From contig JALXCZ010000001.1 in NCBI GenBank assembly GCA_026990595.1, forward strand, positions 26,734 to 90,733: a DNA stretch of 64,000 nt, written 5' to 3'. The translations under genes and the position numbers were made by a program. The notes beneath the pieces are model-generated. The model did no database searches. It saw only the letters and a program-made list of their open reading frames with translations, and was not told where the DNA came from. The DNA comes from Sulfurovum sp. Lineage in GTDB: Bacteria; Campylobacterota; Campylobacteria; Campylobacterales; Sulfurovaceae. Positions 18,822 to 28,017 of the stretch are shown one piece after another (position 1 is the first letter of the stretch; each line of letters opens with the position of its first letter).

Positions 18822-19298
18822 ATGAAAAAAGAATTAAAAGAGATCATTGAAGAGTCTAAGAAGTCACTTGAAAAAGCTGAAGAAAAAATAGAAGGACTGA
18901 GTGAAGATCTTACAGACGATGCCAAAGCCTTCTGGGGTGATCTGAAAGAGCGTTTTACGCAAGTTAACGAAAAACTTAAAGATGCCTATCATGAGTTTGA
19001 TGATGAATCCGAACTCCAAGCCAATCTCAGTATGATGGAAGCACGTGAGAAATTGGAAAAAGTCAAACATACAGCAGAGAACTTCGCACTGAAAGCCTCT
19101 AACAAGACCAAAGACACTCTTGACATTGCAGCACTTAAAGCACATTTAGCAAAAATGGAAACTGAAGACAAGTGGGAAGAGACAAAAAAAGAGCTCTCTC
19201 ACAAGTATGCCCAGTCTAAAGTGGATGTAGAAAGACTGGCCAAAAAAGCCGGTCAGGAGATTAATGATATTTTCCTCAAACTGACAGAGATCGTATAA
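18822..19298 (+). CDS. Cytosolic coiled-coil hypothetical protein
   Basis: A 158-residue Lys/Glu-rich helical protein with long amphipathic helices and no signal peptide or membrane segment, resembling apolipoprotein-like or stress-response coiled-coil proteins in composition only. A good AAAGGAG site precedes the ATG. Its TAA overlaps the next gene's ATG (TAATG), so the two are coupled. The family is not recognised. Confidence 0.8.
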   Translation: MKKELKEIIEESKKSLEKAEEKIEGLSEDLTDDAKAFWGDLKERFTQVNEKLKDAYHEFDDESELQANLSMMEAREKLEKVKHTAENFALKASNKTKDTLDIAALKAHLAKMETEDKWEETKKELSHKYAQSKVDVERLAKKAGQEINDIFLKLTEIV

Positions 19299-19903
19299 TG
19301 TATTACCTGTCTAAATGGCTTTTTATCAGTTTGATCCTGTTTGCGTTTAGCGGTTGTGCTACATCGAACCTGAGTTACAATAACCGTTATGTAACATTGC
19401 AAACAGACAAAAAATTTGTACAACTTGACGGTAGACTCATCAGAGTACACAGTGAGGGTTTTGGCAGCCTCTACCTTACACAGAAAGTACTGCGTTTGGC
19501 AGAGGGGAACATTGTTGTTTATGAAGATGCACAGACCGATTCACTCTATGAGTTTGAACCAGGTATTACAAGAAGTATAAAGGTTATCTTTGATTCCAGA
19601 CGTACTGCTATTATTTATGCCAAAAACCATCTTTTTGCTTATCAACTTCTGTTACAAAATGGCAGAGTACTTAATGTCATCGCCCAACAGGATTACTCAC
19701 AGCGTCTTAGAATACTTTATGGCATGAGCTCTGCACAACTTGATAAAATACTCAAAGCTTTAGATCCGAATGCACGTCATGCCTACTATAGAAATGTGAT
19801 CACCCTGCATAAAGCAGACAGTGCCATATTGAGTAAGTGGAATGTACAGAAAGTACATTTTTATCCTCTTGTCTCACCGCTTCCAAAGTTGGGAGCGATA
19901 TAG
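19298..19903 (+). CDS. Hypothetical lipoprotein
   Basis: A hydrophobic N-terminus ends in the lipobox FSGC (Cys about 23), so signal peptidase II processing and membrane anchoring are expected. The mature 180-residue part is beta-rich and I do not recognise a family. The start overlaps the upstream coiled-coil gene's stop by one base, suggesting joint expression. Confidence 0.8.
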   Translation: MYYLSKWLFISLILFAFSGCATSNLSYNNRYVTLQTDKKFVQLDGRLIRVHSEGFGSLYLTQKVLRLAEGNIVVYEDAQTDSLYEFEPGITRSIKVIFDSRRTAIIYAKNHLFAYQLLLQNGRVLNVIAQQDYSQRLRILYGMSSAQLDKILKALDPNARHAYYRNVITLHKADSAILSKWNVQKVHFYPLVSPLPKLGAI

Positions 19904-19952
19904 TACTTCTTTGAGAAGTGCTATTTAACTATAATTACTATAAAATCCTCTT

Positions 19953-20453
19953 ATGCAAAAAAACCTGCCTTATCTAGCCATCGCCATTGTTCTGCTTTAT
20001 GCACTCTACAATGCCAAATTCCACAGTGTACAAAAAATCCTACCAAAAATAAATATCAATTATAGCAAGCACATCAAAGAGCATGGACATGTAAGCCATA
20101 CGCAAGAGGAACTTGCGAGAATACAGACTCCCCAATATCTCAAAAACTATATTATCGGTGTTATTAATCATGGTTCCAACCAGTTTAATTTTCCAGGAGG
20201 AGAGATGGAAGGTGGGTTTGCCTCTGCCAAAGATGCCCCAAAGATCGCCTGTTATGTGATGACATTCTCAGGGAAAAAGTGTAAGAAGTCCTATCCAAAT
20301 GATGCAGCCATGTTCTACTCCAGTATCTGTGCCGGATGCCACGGTGATGACGGTAAAGGGTTGAACGGATCTTACCCTGACCTGACACAGAAAAAACTTC
20401 TGGGTATTCAAAAAAGAGAAAACTTTTTAAAAAGTATCTTGAAAACTCCCTGA
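19953..20453 (+). CDS. Monohaem cytochrome c
   Basis: An N-terminal signal anchor (about residues 5-20) is followed by a spacer and a single C-type haem site CAGCH near residue 130, in a cytochrome c class I-like domain with GDDGKG after it. Probably a periplasmic electron carrier tethered by its N-terminus. A second Cys pair (CYVMTFSGKKC) lies before the haem site. The C-terminus after the haem is short and a clear Met ligand is not visible, so the fold could be incomplete or divergent. Confidence 0.82.
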   Translation: MQKNLPYLAIAIVLLYALYNAKFHSVQKILPKININYSKHIKEHGHVSHTQEELARIQTPQYLKNYIIGVINHGSNQFNFPGGEMEGGFASAKDAPKIACYVMTFSGKKCKKSYPNDAAMFYSSICAGCHGDDGKGLNGSYPDLTQKKLLGIQKRENFLKSILKTP

Positions 20454-20546
20454 AGTAACATTCAACTCACACTATTGTTTTATACTATTCTTGTGATGAT
20501 TCACAAAAGAATGCTCTTGAGCGTTCCATAAAACAAGGAGATAACG

Positions 20547-21143
20547 ATGAAAATAATAAAAACTTCAGCCGCTGCATTGCTGCTTATGTCTACACTCGCT
20601 GTAGCAGGTGGTGACATTGCACCGGTCGAGCCGGAAATTACAACACCTGAGGTAGCAGTGACAACCCCTGCATTAACAGGATTTTATGCAGGTTTAGGAT
20701 ACACCTATATGAAAATGGACAATGCAGGTGCCGCAGGTGATGTCAATGGAAACGGCATTACACTGCTTGGCGGATACAACTTCCATAAATATCTTGCTGT
20801 TGAAGGAAGATATTCAACAACGTTGGGTGATTTGAGTGTAGATAACGGTGCAGATGCCGGGGATCTTTCAAATATAGCACTCTACTTAAAACCCCAGTAC
20901 ACTATAAACAGATTTAAGCTTTACGGACTTCTCGGATACGGTCAGGTAACCTATGACAACGGTACAACCGACTATTCGGAAAACGGTTTCCAATATGGTG
21001 CAGGTGTAGGTATTATGGCTACAGACAACATTGATGTCTATGTGGATTACACCAGACTGTATGACGATGACGGTTTTGACGGTTTAGCAAATAAAAACAT
21101 AACTGTTGATGCAGTCAATGTGGGCGTGAACTACAACTTTTAA
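20547..21143 (+). CDS. Outer membrane beta-barrel protein
   Basis: A cleavable signal peptide (about 1-20, ending AVAG) precedes a barrel of about 175 residues that matches the OmpA/OmpW-like eight-strand porin family: alternating aromatic strands, GFYAGLGYTYMK at the start, and a final strand ending in Phe (VGVNYNF), the signal for outer-membrane insertion. An AAGGAG site precedes the ATG. A perfect inverted repeat follows the stop. Confidence 0.9.
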   Translation: MKIIKTSAAALLLMSTLAVAGGDIAPVEPEITTPEVAVTTPALTGFYAGLGYTYMKMDNAGAAGDVNGNGITLLGGYNFHKYLAVEGRYSTTLGDLSVDNGADAGDLSNIALYLKPQYTINRFKLYGLLGYGQVTYDNGTTDYSENGFQYGAGVGIMATDNIDVYVDYTRLYDDDGFDGLANKNITVDAVNVGVNYNF

Positions 21144-21167
21144 GGTCTTCCTCCTCCTTTCTTTACT

Positions 21168-21200
21168 GATATTCCCATTCTGGCATGAATGGGAATATCA
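21168..21200 (+). terminator. Hairpin after the beta-barrel gene
   Basis: A perfect 13-bp inverted repeat (GATATTCCCATTC / GAATGGGAATATC) with a 6-nt loop. There is no U-run, so it may stabilise the 3' end or be an intrinsic terminator of weak type. Confidence 0.55.
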
Positions 21201-21421
21201 TGCTATAATCCCTAAAATTCATCACTGGGTAACTATGCATAAGCCACTACTTTTCTTTTTTACATACCGTCTTGTGGGACATTTTGCTATACAGAACAAG
21301 ATCATGTTCACTAATGAAAAAGCACTGATAAGCACAGGAAATGAAAATACTATCTTCTTCTGGATGTTAAAAAATAATTAATTTTTTTATCAAATAAGCT
21401 TAACTCGAAAAAAAGAAGGTA

Positions 21422-21458
21422 CAATTGTCTTGATGAAAGATGAGGTTCGAGTTCATCT
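21422..21458 (+). promoter_or_regulatory. csp promoter and conserved leader hairpin (first copy)
   Basis: A TACAAT -10 at about 21421-21426 is followed 9 nt later by GAAAGATGA and an inverted repeat AGATGA...TCATCT (21438-21458) that probably lies at the very 5' end of the mRNA. The same arrangement precedes the second csp gene at 63450-63469. Long structured leaders control cold-shock mRNAs in other bacteria. Confidence 0.55.
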
Positions 21459-21550
21459 CTCGTGTGTTATGTGTGTGTGTAAAACTCTGCAAGACCCCGA
21501 AAGACTCTCTTCTTAAATTTTCACAAATTTAAATTACCAAAGGTATAACA

Positions 21551-21769
21551 ATGGCAGAATTAGTAAATGGAACAGTAAAATGGTTCAACGATGAAAAAGG
21601 TTACGGATTTATCCAACAGAACGATGGTGGAAGCGATGTATTCGTACATTTCCGTCAAGTAAACAATGACAATGGTGGTCGTGTAACACTTGCAGAAGGT
21701 CAAGCTGTAACATTCGAGATCGGTGAAGGTCAAAAAGGTCCTCAAGCTGAAAACGTGACTCCACTTTAG
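21551..21769 (+). CDS. Cold-shock domain protein (CspA family)
   Basis: A 72-residue single cold-shock domain that binds single-stranded RNA/DNA and melts mRNA structure. RNP1-like KGYGFIQ and RNP2-like VFVHF are present. A long 5' leader with a conserved hairpin precedes it. It is a close paralogue of the gene at 63114-63332. A strong 9-bp hairpin follows the stop. Confidence 0.96.
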   Translation: MAELVNGTVKWFNDEKGYGFIQQNDGGSDVFVHFRQVNNDNGGRVTLAEGQAVTFEIGEGQKGPQAENVTPL

Positions 21770-21779
21770 TAGTGAGTCT

Positions 21780-21802
21780 TTTGCAGGCATCCCGCCTGCA
21801 AA
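21780..21802 (+). terminator. Hairpin after csp
   Basis: Perfect 9-bp stem TTTGCAGGC / GCCTGCAAA with a 5-nt loop, 10 bases after the csp stop. The run following is not U-rich, but the position fits a terminator. Confidence 0.6.
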
Positions 21803-21816
21803 CCATATTTCCCCTC

Positions 21817-23250
21817 TTAATAATTTATTTTCAACTCTTTATCATAACTTATCTCAAACAAGACTTCTATTTTTTTAGTCTCATTCGCACCTAATATTAT
21901 TTTCATCTCTATCTTTCCATTTTTTAACATCTTGTAGTCTATTTTTTTATCAGAATTTATACTTAAAAGTTTTACTTTTATCTCATCTGTAGTTGAAGCC
22001 GGTATACGATCGACCAGTGTCAGAGTTTTAGATCTGTCAGACTTATTGGTAAGAGTAAGTACAAAACCATCTTTTTTACGGGCTGTTCCTCCAAATATCC
22101 CTGTTTCACGTTCTTTTTGTACGATCGGTTTACGCAGGATCTTTATATCTTCTTCCACTGTGGTATAGAGATAATATTTCCCATGATAATACTCCCCTGT
22201 CGCATTCTCATTGATCACTTTCTCACCCTCTTTTATTTTCCATTTGTTGGAATCTATCTGAAATTTCGGTTTGAAAGAGCAGACATGGAAGGCTTTGCTG
22301 TTTGCATAGGGATAGGCACGAACTTCACACTCTAAAGGTACTTTCCATTGAAGTACCTGCACATCCAAAGGTACACCCGTAGAAGGCAGTGTAAGATTCT
22401 TTATCTTATACTCTCTTGCATCTTCATAGGAAGCTACAGGTGCAGTGGGCTGCTGACTTCCTGCTACACTCTCCTCAGCCATCATTGCCATATCAAGCAT
22501 GACTTCTTTGCCATTCATCATTTTTTTTGATTTATATACTCTTTTTGGCACAGGAACATACTTGCTTACGATCCATGGATTAAAATGTAGAGGATTGACA
22601 TATTGATGTGCCGAACGATAATAGAACATTGCTCTGTCTGTTTCTATGTCGATCCCGCTTCTATTAACAATACTAAGATTTTGTATTACCGTAATCTCTT
22701 TCTCTTCTATATCTGCTTCATAATTGGTGGAGAAAAAGATATATCCTCTGGGAATAGTAAGTTCCAATGCTTTTTTACATGTTTTGACAGTCTGTAGTGC
22801 CTGCCTGGTAGGTGCCTGTTTTTGAAAATCCCTCTGCTTTATCATGACCTCTTTATTGAGCATAGCTTCTTTTTGAGAAAGTTTTGCCTGCTCTTCTCCC
22901 ACCTGCTTTGCTGTTTCTATAAAATTAGCGGCATCAAAAGAGGTAGGTTTGGGGAGTGAAATGAGTTGATTTAATACTTTTATATTTGATTGCACCACCC
23001 TAAGTTCCTGCTCTGAATTTTTTACTGTACTTAAAAGCTTACAAAGTCTCTTGCCTTCAGGACAGCTAGAGAGGGTAGAAAGTGGCACTGCATTTCCTTC
23101 ACATTTTGCTTTTATCCCTTGGGCAAAGCCGATATAATTTTCTTTAGGCATAGTGGTGTAAATGGTTTGATCCTGATAAACAGCAAGAGAAGAAGCAAAA
23201 CTTGCACTTCCTCCCAAAAGTAATAATAGTAGTGATCTTGAAAGTATCAT
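21817..23250 (-). CDS. DUF4139 domain protein, exported
   Basis: A signal peptide (about 1-19) is followed by a coiled-coil section (about 75-150) and a C-terminal beta-rich DUF4139 domain with LTNKSD and VPVPKRVYK-type segments. This family is widespread and envelope-associated but has no established biochemical activity. Length 477 aa. The start at 23250 has an AAAGGACA site. It is probably monocistronic, convergent with csp. Confidence 0.88.
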   Translation of the reverse strand: MILSRSLLLLLLGGSASFASSLAVYQDQTIYTTMPKENYIGFAQGIKAKCEGNAVPLSTLSSCPEGKRLCKLLSTVKNSEQELRVVQSNIKVLNQLISLPKPTSFDAANFIETAKQVGEEQAKLSQKEAMLNKEVMIKQRDFQKQAPTRQALQTVKTCKKALELTIPRGYIFFSTNYEADIEEKEITVIQNLSIVNRSGIDIETDRAMFYYRSAHQYVNPLHFNPWIVSKYVPVPKRVYKSKKMMNGKEVMLDMAMMAEESVAGSQQPTAPVASYEDAREYKIKNLTLPSTGVPLDVQVLQWKVPLECEVRAYPYANSKAFHVCSFKPKFQIDSNKWKIKEGEKVINENATGEYYHGKYYLYTTVEEDIKILRKPIVQKERETGIFGGTARKKDGFVLTLTNKSDRSKTLTLVDRIPASTTDEIKVKLLSINSDKKIDYKMLKNGKIEMKIILGANETKKIEVLFEISYDKELKINY

Positions 23251-23311
23251 AAGTTGTCCTTTATTCCAAACTAGGACAATTATAACAAATTAATCGTGTA
23301 GGATTTGTTTT

Positions 23312-23692
23312 TTATTCTGTAGTGTTTGTTTCTTTCGATTGCGAGAGATAGACTCTGTTTTTTTCCTGTAGATAATCATAGATCGCTTTGACCTCTTCCT
23401 CTGTAAGGTAGTAGCGAGGCATGATCTTATGGTAGCTATTAACTGCATGGATCATTGCCTGCAGAGACTCTTTACGAATATCTGAACCTTTGATCGCCTG
23501 TTTTCCGTGAATATCACGAAATTCAACAATGGTCGTACCCTCACCACTATCTCCGTGACATTGTAAACAGCTCACACCCCGAGGATTCTGGTACAGCATT
23601 TCACCATATTCATAATGTGAAATAAAATCTTCATCTGCATAAATAAATATTGGACTAAGAAGTGAGCATAATAGTAATATCTGTTTTATCAC
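23312..23692 (-). CDS. Monohaem cytochrome c
   Basis: A signal peptide (about 1-19) precedes a class I cytochrome c domain with haem site CLQCH near residue 42 and a plausible Met ligand in KIMPRYYLT. Small periplasmic electron carrier. The tail after the domain is Thr/Glu-rich. It is divergent from folD with about 65 bp between starts. Confidence 0.92.
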   Translation of the reverse strand: MIKQILLLCSLLSPIFIYADEDFISHYEYGEMLYQNPRGVSCLQCHGDSGEGTTIVEFRDIHGKQAIKGSDIRKESLQAMIHAVNSYHKIMPRYYLTEEEVKAIYDYLQEKNRVYLSQSKETNTTE

Positions 23693-23756
23693 GATTCTAT
23701 TTACCTTGCCTAAACTATTTTCGATATAATACCCTTAAAAATTTAAAGAGAGTATT

Positions 23757-24602
23757 ATGCAACTCATAGATGGTAAAACCTTAGCCCAAAAAGTACATAC
23801 ATCTGTAGCCAATGAAGTAGAACAGTTAAAACAGGAAAAGAATATTGTTCCAGGACTGGCAGTCATCCTTGTGGGGGATGATCCGGCAAGCCATGCCTAC
23901 GTCAAAATGAAAGCAAAAGCCTGTGAAAAAGTAGGATTTTACTCTATCTCTCACAATATGCCTGACACGATCTCTCAGGAAGAGATCATTGCAACCATTG
24001 AAATGATGAATGCCAATCCTCGTATAGACGGTATTTTGGTGCAGCTCCCTTTACCAAAACATGTCGATACAGACAAAATACTTGAAGTGATAGATCCTAA
24101 AAAAGATGTGGATGGCTTTCACGCTTATAATGTAGGTCGTCTGGTCACGGGACTTGACAGCTTCGTTGCATGTACCCCGCTTGGTGTCATGAAAATGTTC
24201 GAAGAATATAACATTGATCTTGAGGGAAAAGATGTTTGCGTAGTAGGTGCCAGTAACATCGTAGGCAAGCCGATGGCTGCTTTACTGCTCAATGCCAATG
24301 CCACGGTAACTGTGACGCATATTTTCACCAAAGACCTTAAAGCCCATACAAGCAAAGCCGACATTGTAGTGGTAGGTGTGGGTGTCCCAGGACTCATTAA
24401 AGAAGATATGATCAAGGACGGAGCAATCGTCATTGATATAGGTATCAACCGTATAGAAAATGGTTCTTTGGTAGGTGATGTAGACTTTAAACATGTATCA
24501 CCAAAATGTTCTTACATCACACCGGTACCGGGTGGTGTAGGACCCATGACCATTGCAATGCTTTTAAGCAACACCCTTAAAGCTGCAAAGACAAGAGCAT
24601 AA
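23757..24602 (+). CDS. folD: Bifunctional methylene-THF dehydrogenase / methenyl-THF cyclohydrolase
   Basis: Interconverts 5,10-methylene-, methenyl- and 10-formyl-tetrahydrofolate using NADP. The active-site Lys lies in YVKMKAKAC, followed by VQLPLPKH, and the nucleotide-binding GASNIVGKPMA and PGGVGPMT motifs are intact. Length of 281 aa is normal. It is followed two bases later by lepB, so the two share a transcript. Confidence 0.97.
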   Translation: MQLIDGKTLAQKVHTSVANEVEQLKQEKNIVPGLAVILVGDDPASHAYVKMKAKACEKVGFYSISHNMPDTISQEEIIATIEMMNANPRIDGILVQLPLPKHVDTDKILEVIDPKKDVDGFHAYNVGRLVTGLDSFVACTPLGVMKMFEEYNIDLEGKDVCVVGASNIVGKPMAALLLNANATVTVTHIFTKDLKAHTSKADIVVVGVGVPGLIKEDMIKDGAIVIDIGINRIENGSLVGDVDFKHVSPKCSYITPVPGGVGPMTIAMLLSNTLKAAKTRA

Positions 24603-24603
24603 T

Positions 24604-25581
24604 ATGAAAAAAATAGCAAACCACCTCTACAGATTTTCCAGTTCATGGACAGGAACGGTCATCATCGTACTTTTTCTCATATTCTTTGTCGCACAGTCTT
24701 TTGTCATTCCAAGTGGATCAATGAAAAGAACAGAGCTCATTGGTGATTTCCTTTTCGCCAAAAAATTCTCATACGGTATCCCCATCCCTCATTTACCTTG
24801 GCTTGAGTTACCTCTTCTGCCTGACTTTAACGGTAACGGTCATCTCATAGAAGGTCCAAGACCGCAAAGAGAAGACATTGTCATTTTCCGTTACCCTAAA
24901 AATCCAAAAGTGCACTATGTCAAACGTTGTGTTGCTGTGGGTGGAGATGAACTACTCTACGCTGACAAAAAACTGCTGATCCATTTTCATGATCTTACTG
25001 ACGAAAAGAGCATCAAGTCCAAATACTCTCATGCAAAGATCGTTACACTAAGAGATAAACTCTGGGTTGAAAACCCTTATATGAATAAATATCCGGGTAT
25101 TCAGTATGTTCCTGAAGGACACAACATTTTCGAAGTACTCTTACAATATTATATTTATAATAAAAAAATAGATGTCATACCTATTATGGTTGACGGACTG
25201 GATGCACCTGTTTACTCTATAGACGGAAAACCAATCAATGCACTCTACGCAAAAGTGGAAAAAGACCATTTCTACATGATGGGAGACAACCGTGACAACT
25301 CCAATGACAGCCGTTTTTGGGGTTCTGTGCCCTATTCACTCATTGTGGGTAAACCCTGGCTCATCTACATGAGTTTAGAACACCGTTCATACGATCGTGT
25401 CTTTAAAGGCGATCAATACGGCAGTGGCAGAGACCATGCAGGACTCAAACGTGTCTGCGGCGATGTAGCCATAGACTCCAAAGCCTGTGAAAAACTCTGG
25501 GACAGACAACGCTTTACTGTACGTTGGGGACGTGTGGGAAGACGTATTAATTCTTTAGAACTTGAAAAACCGATCCAGTAA
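24604..25581 (+). CDS. lepB: Signal peptidase I
   Basis: Inner-membrane serine protease that removes signal peptides. One N-terminal membrane helix (about 15-33) precedes the catalytic Ser in PSGSMKRT and the catalytic Lys in YVKRCVAVGGDE; GDNRDNSNDSRFWG is the conserved box E. The 325-residue length reflects an insertion between these boxes (about 120-215), common in this lineage. It lies between folD and a site-2-type protease gene, with a one-base overlap of the latter's start. Confidence 0.96.
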   Translation: MKKIANHLYRFSSSWTGTVIIVLFLIFFVAQSFVIPSGSMKRTELIGDFLFAKKFSYGIPIPHLPWLELPLLPDFNGNGHLIEGPRPQREDIVIFRYPKNPKVHYVKRCVAVGGDELLYADKKLLIHFHDLTDEKSIKSKYSHAKIVTLRDKLWVENPYMNKYPGIQYVPEGHNIFEVLLQYYIYNKKIDVIPIMVDGLDAPVYSIDGKPINALYAKVEKDHFYMMGDNRDNSNDSRFWGSVPYSLIVGKPWLIYMSLEHRSYDRVFKGDQYGSGRDHAGLKRVCGDVAIDSKACEKLWDRQRFTVRWGRVGRRINSLELEKPIQ

Positions 25582-26225
25582 TGAATGAAATAGAGATTAC
25601 AAAGATCATTACAATGGTCATTGCCCTGGCAATCTCCATTATCGGTCATGAGATCATGCACGGATGGGTTGCTTACAAATATGGTGACACCACTGCCAAA
25701 AGCCTTGGACGCCTTAAGCTAAACCCACTTGTACATATTGACCCTGTAGGTACCATTCTTGTTCCTGCCATGCTCTTTTTTTCGGGTGCACCCTTCATAT
25801 TCGGCTGGGCAAAACCTGTGCCTATCAACATCAACACTGTCATTCGTAACGGTGGAACAAAGGCAGCTGTTGCCGTCTCTCTTGCAGGTATTACCTACAA
25901 TTTTGCACTGGCAGCTCTCTGTGCAGCTATTTTCCCTCTGTTTGCACATCCTACATCGGCAGTGCAGGCTTTCATCGCACTTTTTTTATATCAGAGTATT
26001 GTGATCAACGTACTTCTGGGGGTATTCAACCTCTGGCCTATCCCGCCGCTTGACGGCGCAAATGCCATACGTTACCTTGCAGAGGGGATGCATTGGCGTT
26101 CTTTTGTAGCCTTTTATGATAAAATATATCCCTATGGTATGTTACTTCTTGTTGCCGTGCTCTTTACGCCTTTGGCAGATTACTTTTTTGAGCCTGTATC
26201 ATGGATCATCAATTGGTTACTTTAA
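25581..26225 (+). CDS. M50 family (site-2-type) membrane metalloprotease
   Basis: An integral membrane zinc protease: HEIMH near residue 23 supplies two zinc ligands and NLWPIPPLDG near residue 150 the third (Asp). About five to six hydrophobic segments and no PDZ domain, as in the small YwhC-like group. The substrate is unknown. It starts at the last base of lepB, suggesting joint expression of two membrane proteases. Confidence 0.94.
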   Translation: MNEIEITKIITMVIALAISIIGHEIMHGWVAYKYGDTTAKSLGRLKLNPLVHIDPVGTILVPAMLFFSGAPFIFGWAKPVPININTVIRNGGTKAAVAVSLAGITYNFALAALCAAIFPLFAHPTSAVQAFIALFLYQSIVINVLLGVFNLWPIPPLDGANAIRYLAEGMHWRSFVAFYDKIYPYGMLLLVAVLFTPLADYFFEPVSWIINWLL

Positions 26226-26255
26226 AAATTAAAACTTAACAAAAGGAAATAGAAA

Positions 26256-26723
26256 ATGTCAAATAAAAAAAAGTTCTACATTGCAACAGATCATGCCGGA
26301 TATGCAGTCAAAGCCTATGTAAAAGATATCGTCAAAAATCTGGGACATGAGATCATTGACCTTGGTCCCGACTCTGCAGACAGGGTGGACTACCCGGATT
26401 ATGCAAAAAAATGTACTGAAGCAGTCATTACCGACAAAGGTAGCTTCGGCATTCTCATTTGTGGCACAGGAATTGGAATGAGTATTGCGGCAAACAAAGT
26501 ATCTGGTATTCGTGCTGGACTCTGCCATGACCACTACACCGCAAAACTCACCCGTCAACACAACGATGCAAATATTCTTTGCTTCGGTGAGCGTGTCGTA
26601 GGCAAAGGGGTCATAGAAGATATGATAGAAGCCTTCGCAAACACAGAATTTGAAGGCGGCAGACATGCCGGACGTGTAGCCAAAATAGAAGCAGGCTGCA
26701 CCTTCGGTGCGGATTTGGGGTAG
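26256..26723 (+). CDS. rpiB: Ribose-5-phosphate isomerase B
   Basis: Interconverts ribose 5-phosphate and ribulose 5-phosphate in the pentose phosphate pathway. The active-site Cys is in CGTGIGMS, and ATDHAG and HNDANILCFGERV are RpiB hallmarks. Length of 155 aa is normal. It is the last core gene before the integron; its stop lies only about 8 bp from the convergent integrase stop. Confidence 0.96.
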   Translation: MSNKKKFYIATDHAGYAVKAYVKDIVKNLGHEIIDLGPDSADRVDYPDYAKKCTEAVITDKGSFGILICGTGIGMSIAANKVSGIRAGLCHDHYTAKLTRQHNDANILCFGERVVGKGVIEDMIEAFANTEFEGGRHAGRVAKIEAGCTFGADLG

Positions 26724-26731
26724 ATACTTTA

Positions 26732-27700
26732 CTACATATCTAAAGGACTAGCCACCCTTCCCTTGTTCATCTCAGCTACCACATGGGTATAGATCATAGT
26801 CGTTTCTACTGATTTGTGTCCCAACAACTCCTGAATGCTTCTAAGATCAATACCGCTTTGCAAAAGATGTGTAGCATAGGAGTGTCTAAATATGTGAGAA
26901 GTCACACGTTTGTGTACTTGTGCTTTTATGGCAGCCTGCTTAATGTTTCTGCCTAAAGTCTTTTCATGAATATGATGTCGTCTTATCACTTCACTTCTAG
27001 GGTCTTTGGCTACATTTTTCATAGGGAACAAGAACTGCCATTTGGTTTCAAATTTTGCATTAGGATATTTGCGTTCCAGTGCGTATGGCATATAGACACT
27101 TCCATATCCATCTGCTATATCTTTTTTATGAAGTTCCTCAACCACACCTGCTTGTACCTTTAGACGTTGTTTTATGACTTGTGGTAGTGGAACGGTTCTG
27201 TCTTTTAAACTCTTACTATCCCATATATAAACCTTGTCAAATCCAAAGTCTATATCTTTTATGCGTATGCTTAAAGCTTCACTCATACGAAGTCCGCAAC
27301 CGTACATAAGATATACTATAAGCTGATAGGTTCCCATAAGATTATCTATGACCTTTTTTACCTCTTCTTTGGTCAGTACCTGTGGGATGTGTTTTCTCTC
27401 TTGTGCTCTAAGTGCCTGAATGTTCCATTCACTCATATCTACCCCTAACACCTCTTTATATAAAAAGAGTAATGCAGAAAATGCTTGATTCTGTGTTGAT
27501 GGAGATACTTTTCTTTCAACTGCTAGATGCGTTAAGAATGCTTCTATCTCAGGTTTTGCCATCTCTATAGGATGTTTTTTGTTGTGGTAAAAAATGTAGT
27601 GTTTTATCCATCCGACATAAGACTTTTCAGTTTTTATACTGTAGTGCTTCACTCGTATTTTGTCACGAACGATATCGAGTAGTTTTTTCTTTATTTGCAT
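26732..27700 (-). CDS. intI: Integron integrase (tyrosine recombinase)
   Basis: Catalyses attI x attC recombination to insert and remove gene cassettes. Tyrosine recombinase residues are present: Arg138 in [20 protein letters not shown] and Tyr304 in TMIYTHV. The extra segment unique to IntI relative to XerC/D is present ([14 protein letters not shown], then [14 protein letters not shown]). I chose the ATG at 27700, which has a strong AAGGAGG site; the frame opens at 27754. It is intact, 322 aa, and faces away from the cassettes as integrons require. Distinguished from Xer by that insertion. Confidence 0.95.
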   Translation of the reverse strand: MQIKKKLLDIVRDKIRVKHYSIKTEKSYVGWIKHYIFYHNKKHPIEMAKPEIEAFLTHLAVERKVSPSTQNQAFSALLFLYKEVLGVDMSEWNIQALRAQERKHIPQVLTKEEVKKVIDNLMGTYQLIVYLMYGCGLRMSEALSIRIKDIDFGFDKVYIWDSKSLKDRTVPLPQVIKQRLKVQAGVVEELHKKDIADGYGSVYMPYALERKYPNAKFETKWQFLFPMKNVAKDPRSEVIRRHHIHEKTLGRNIKQAAIKAQVHKRVTSHIFRHSYATHLLQSGIDLRSIQELLGHKSVETTMIYTHVVAEMNKGRVASPLDM

Positions 27701-28017
27701 CTTTTCCTCCTTGTAATAGTAGGACAAATGTCCTCTATTGCTAGAAATCAACAATTAGAGGAACACTTTGTCCAAATAACGGCTTGTATCTGACTAAAAG
27801 GACATAAGCAATTTTTATAATTATAGGCTTTTTCAAAAGAAAGTAGTAAAAATCTTTCAAATTGTCATATTTTTAGCGATAGCAAGACATTTTTGATATA
27901 CTACTAATATGAAAAATAAGACAATAGTGGGACATTATGTTCCTCTAATAAATAGTTGTATACTCATGAGTAATAAATATGCTAAAATAACGAAATAAAT
28001 TACACACTGGAATCCAA
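27701..28017. promoter_or_regulatory. intI-cassette intergenic region
   Basis: AT-rich region that should contain the intI promoter and the cassette promoter Pc. It contains three copies of an 18-bp element of form GGACAnnnTGTTCCTCTA: forward 27722-27737 (two bases shorter), reverse 27756-27773 and forward 27930-27947. They may be integrase-binding or regulator sites. A TAAAAT at 27983-27988 could be the -10 for the first cassette gene. Confidence 0.5.
27930..27961 (+). other. attI site (inferred)
   Basis: The junction is placed at G27955^TTGTAT. The reason is that the first cassette ends with R'' ATACAAC at 29688-29694, whose inverted form GTTGTAT matches exactly the bases that should enter with that cassette. 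One 18-bp GGACA...CTCTA element ends eight bases upstream, like an integrase-binding repeat. Confidence 0.65.

Larger units (their letters stand above)
21144..21550. other. 407-bp gap: terminator hairpin and cold-shock gene leader
   Basis: No convincing gene. It contains the hairpin after the porin gene, a GCTATAAT at 21204-21209, and the promoter plus roughly 110-nt 5' leader of the csp gene, including a hairpin shared with the second csp gene. Confidence 0.6.

Noticed and set aside
21235..21381. 48-aa ORF in the gap before csp
   Set aside because: No ribosome binding site and no recognisable features; the region is better explained as promoter and leader.
26732..27700. Integrase as XerC/D or a prophage integrase
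   Set aside because: It contains the IntI-specific insertion and is followed by attI/attC sites and cassettes; no phage genes are nearby.
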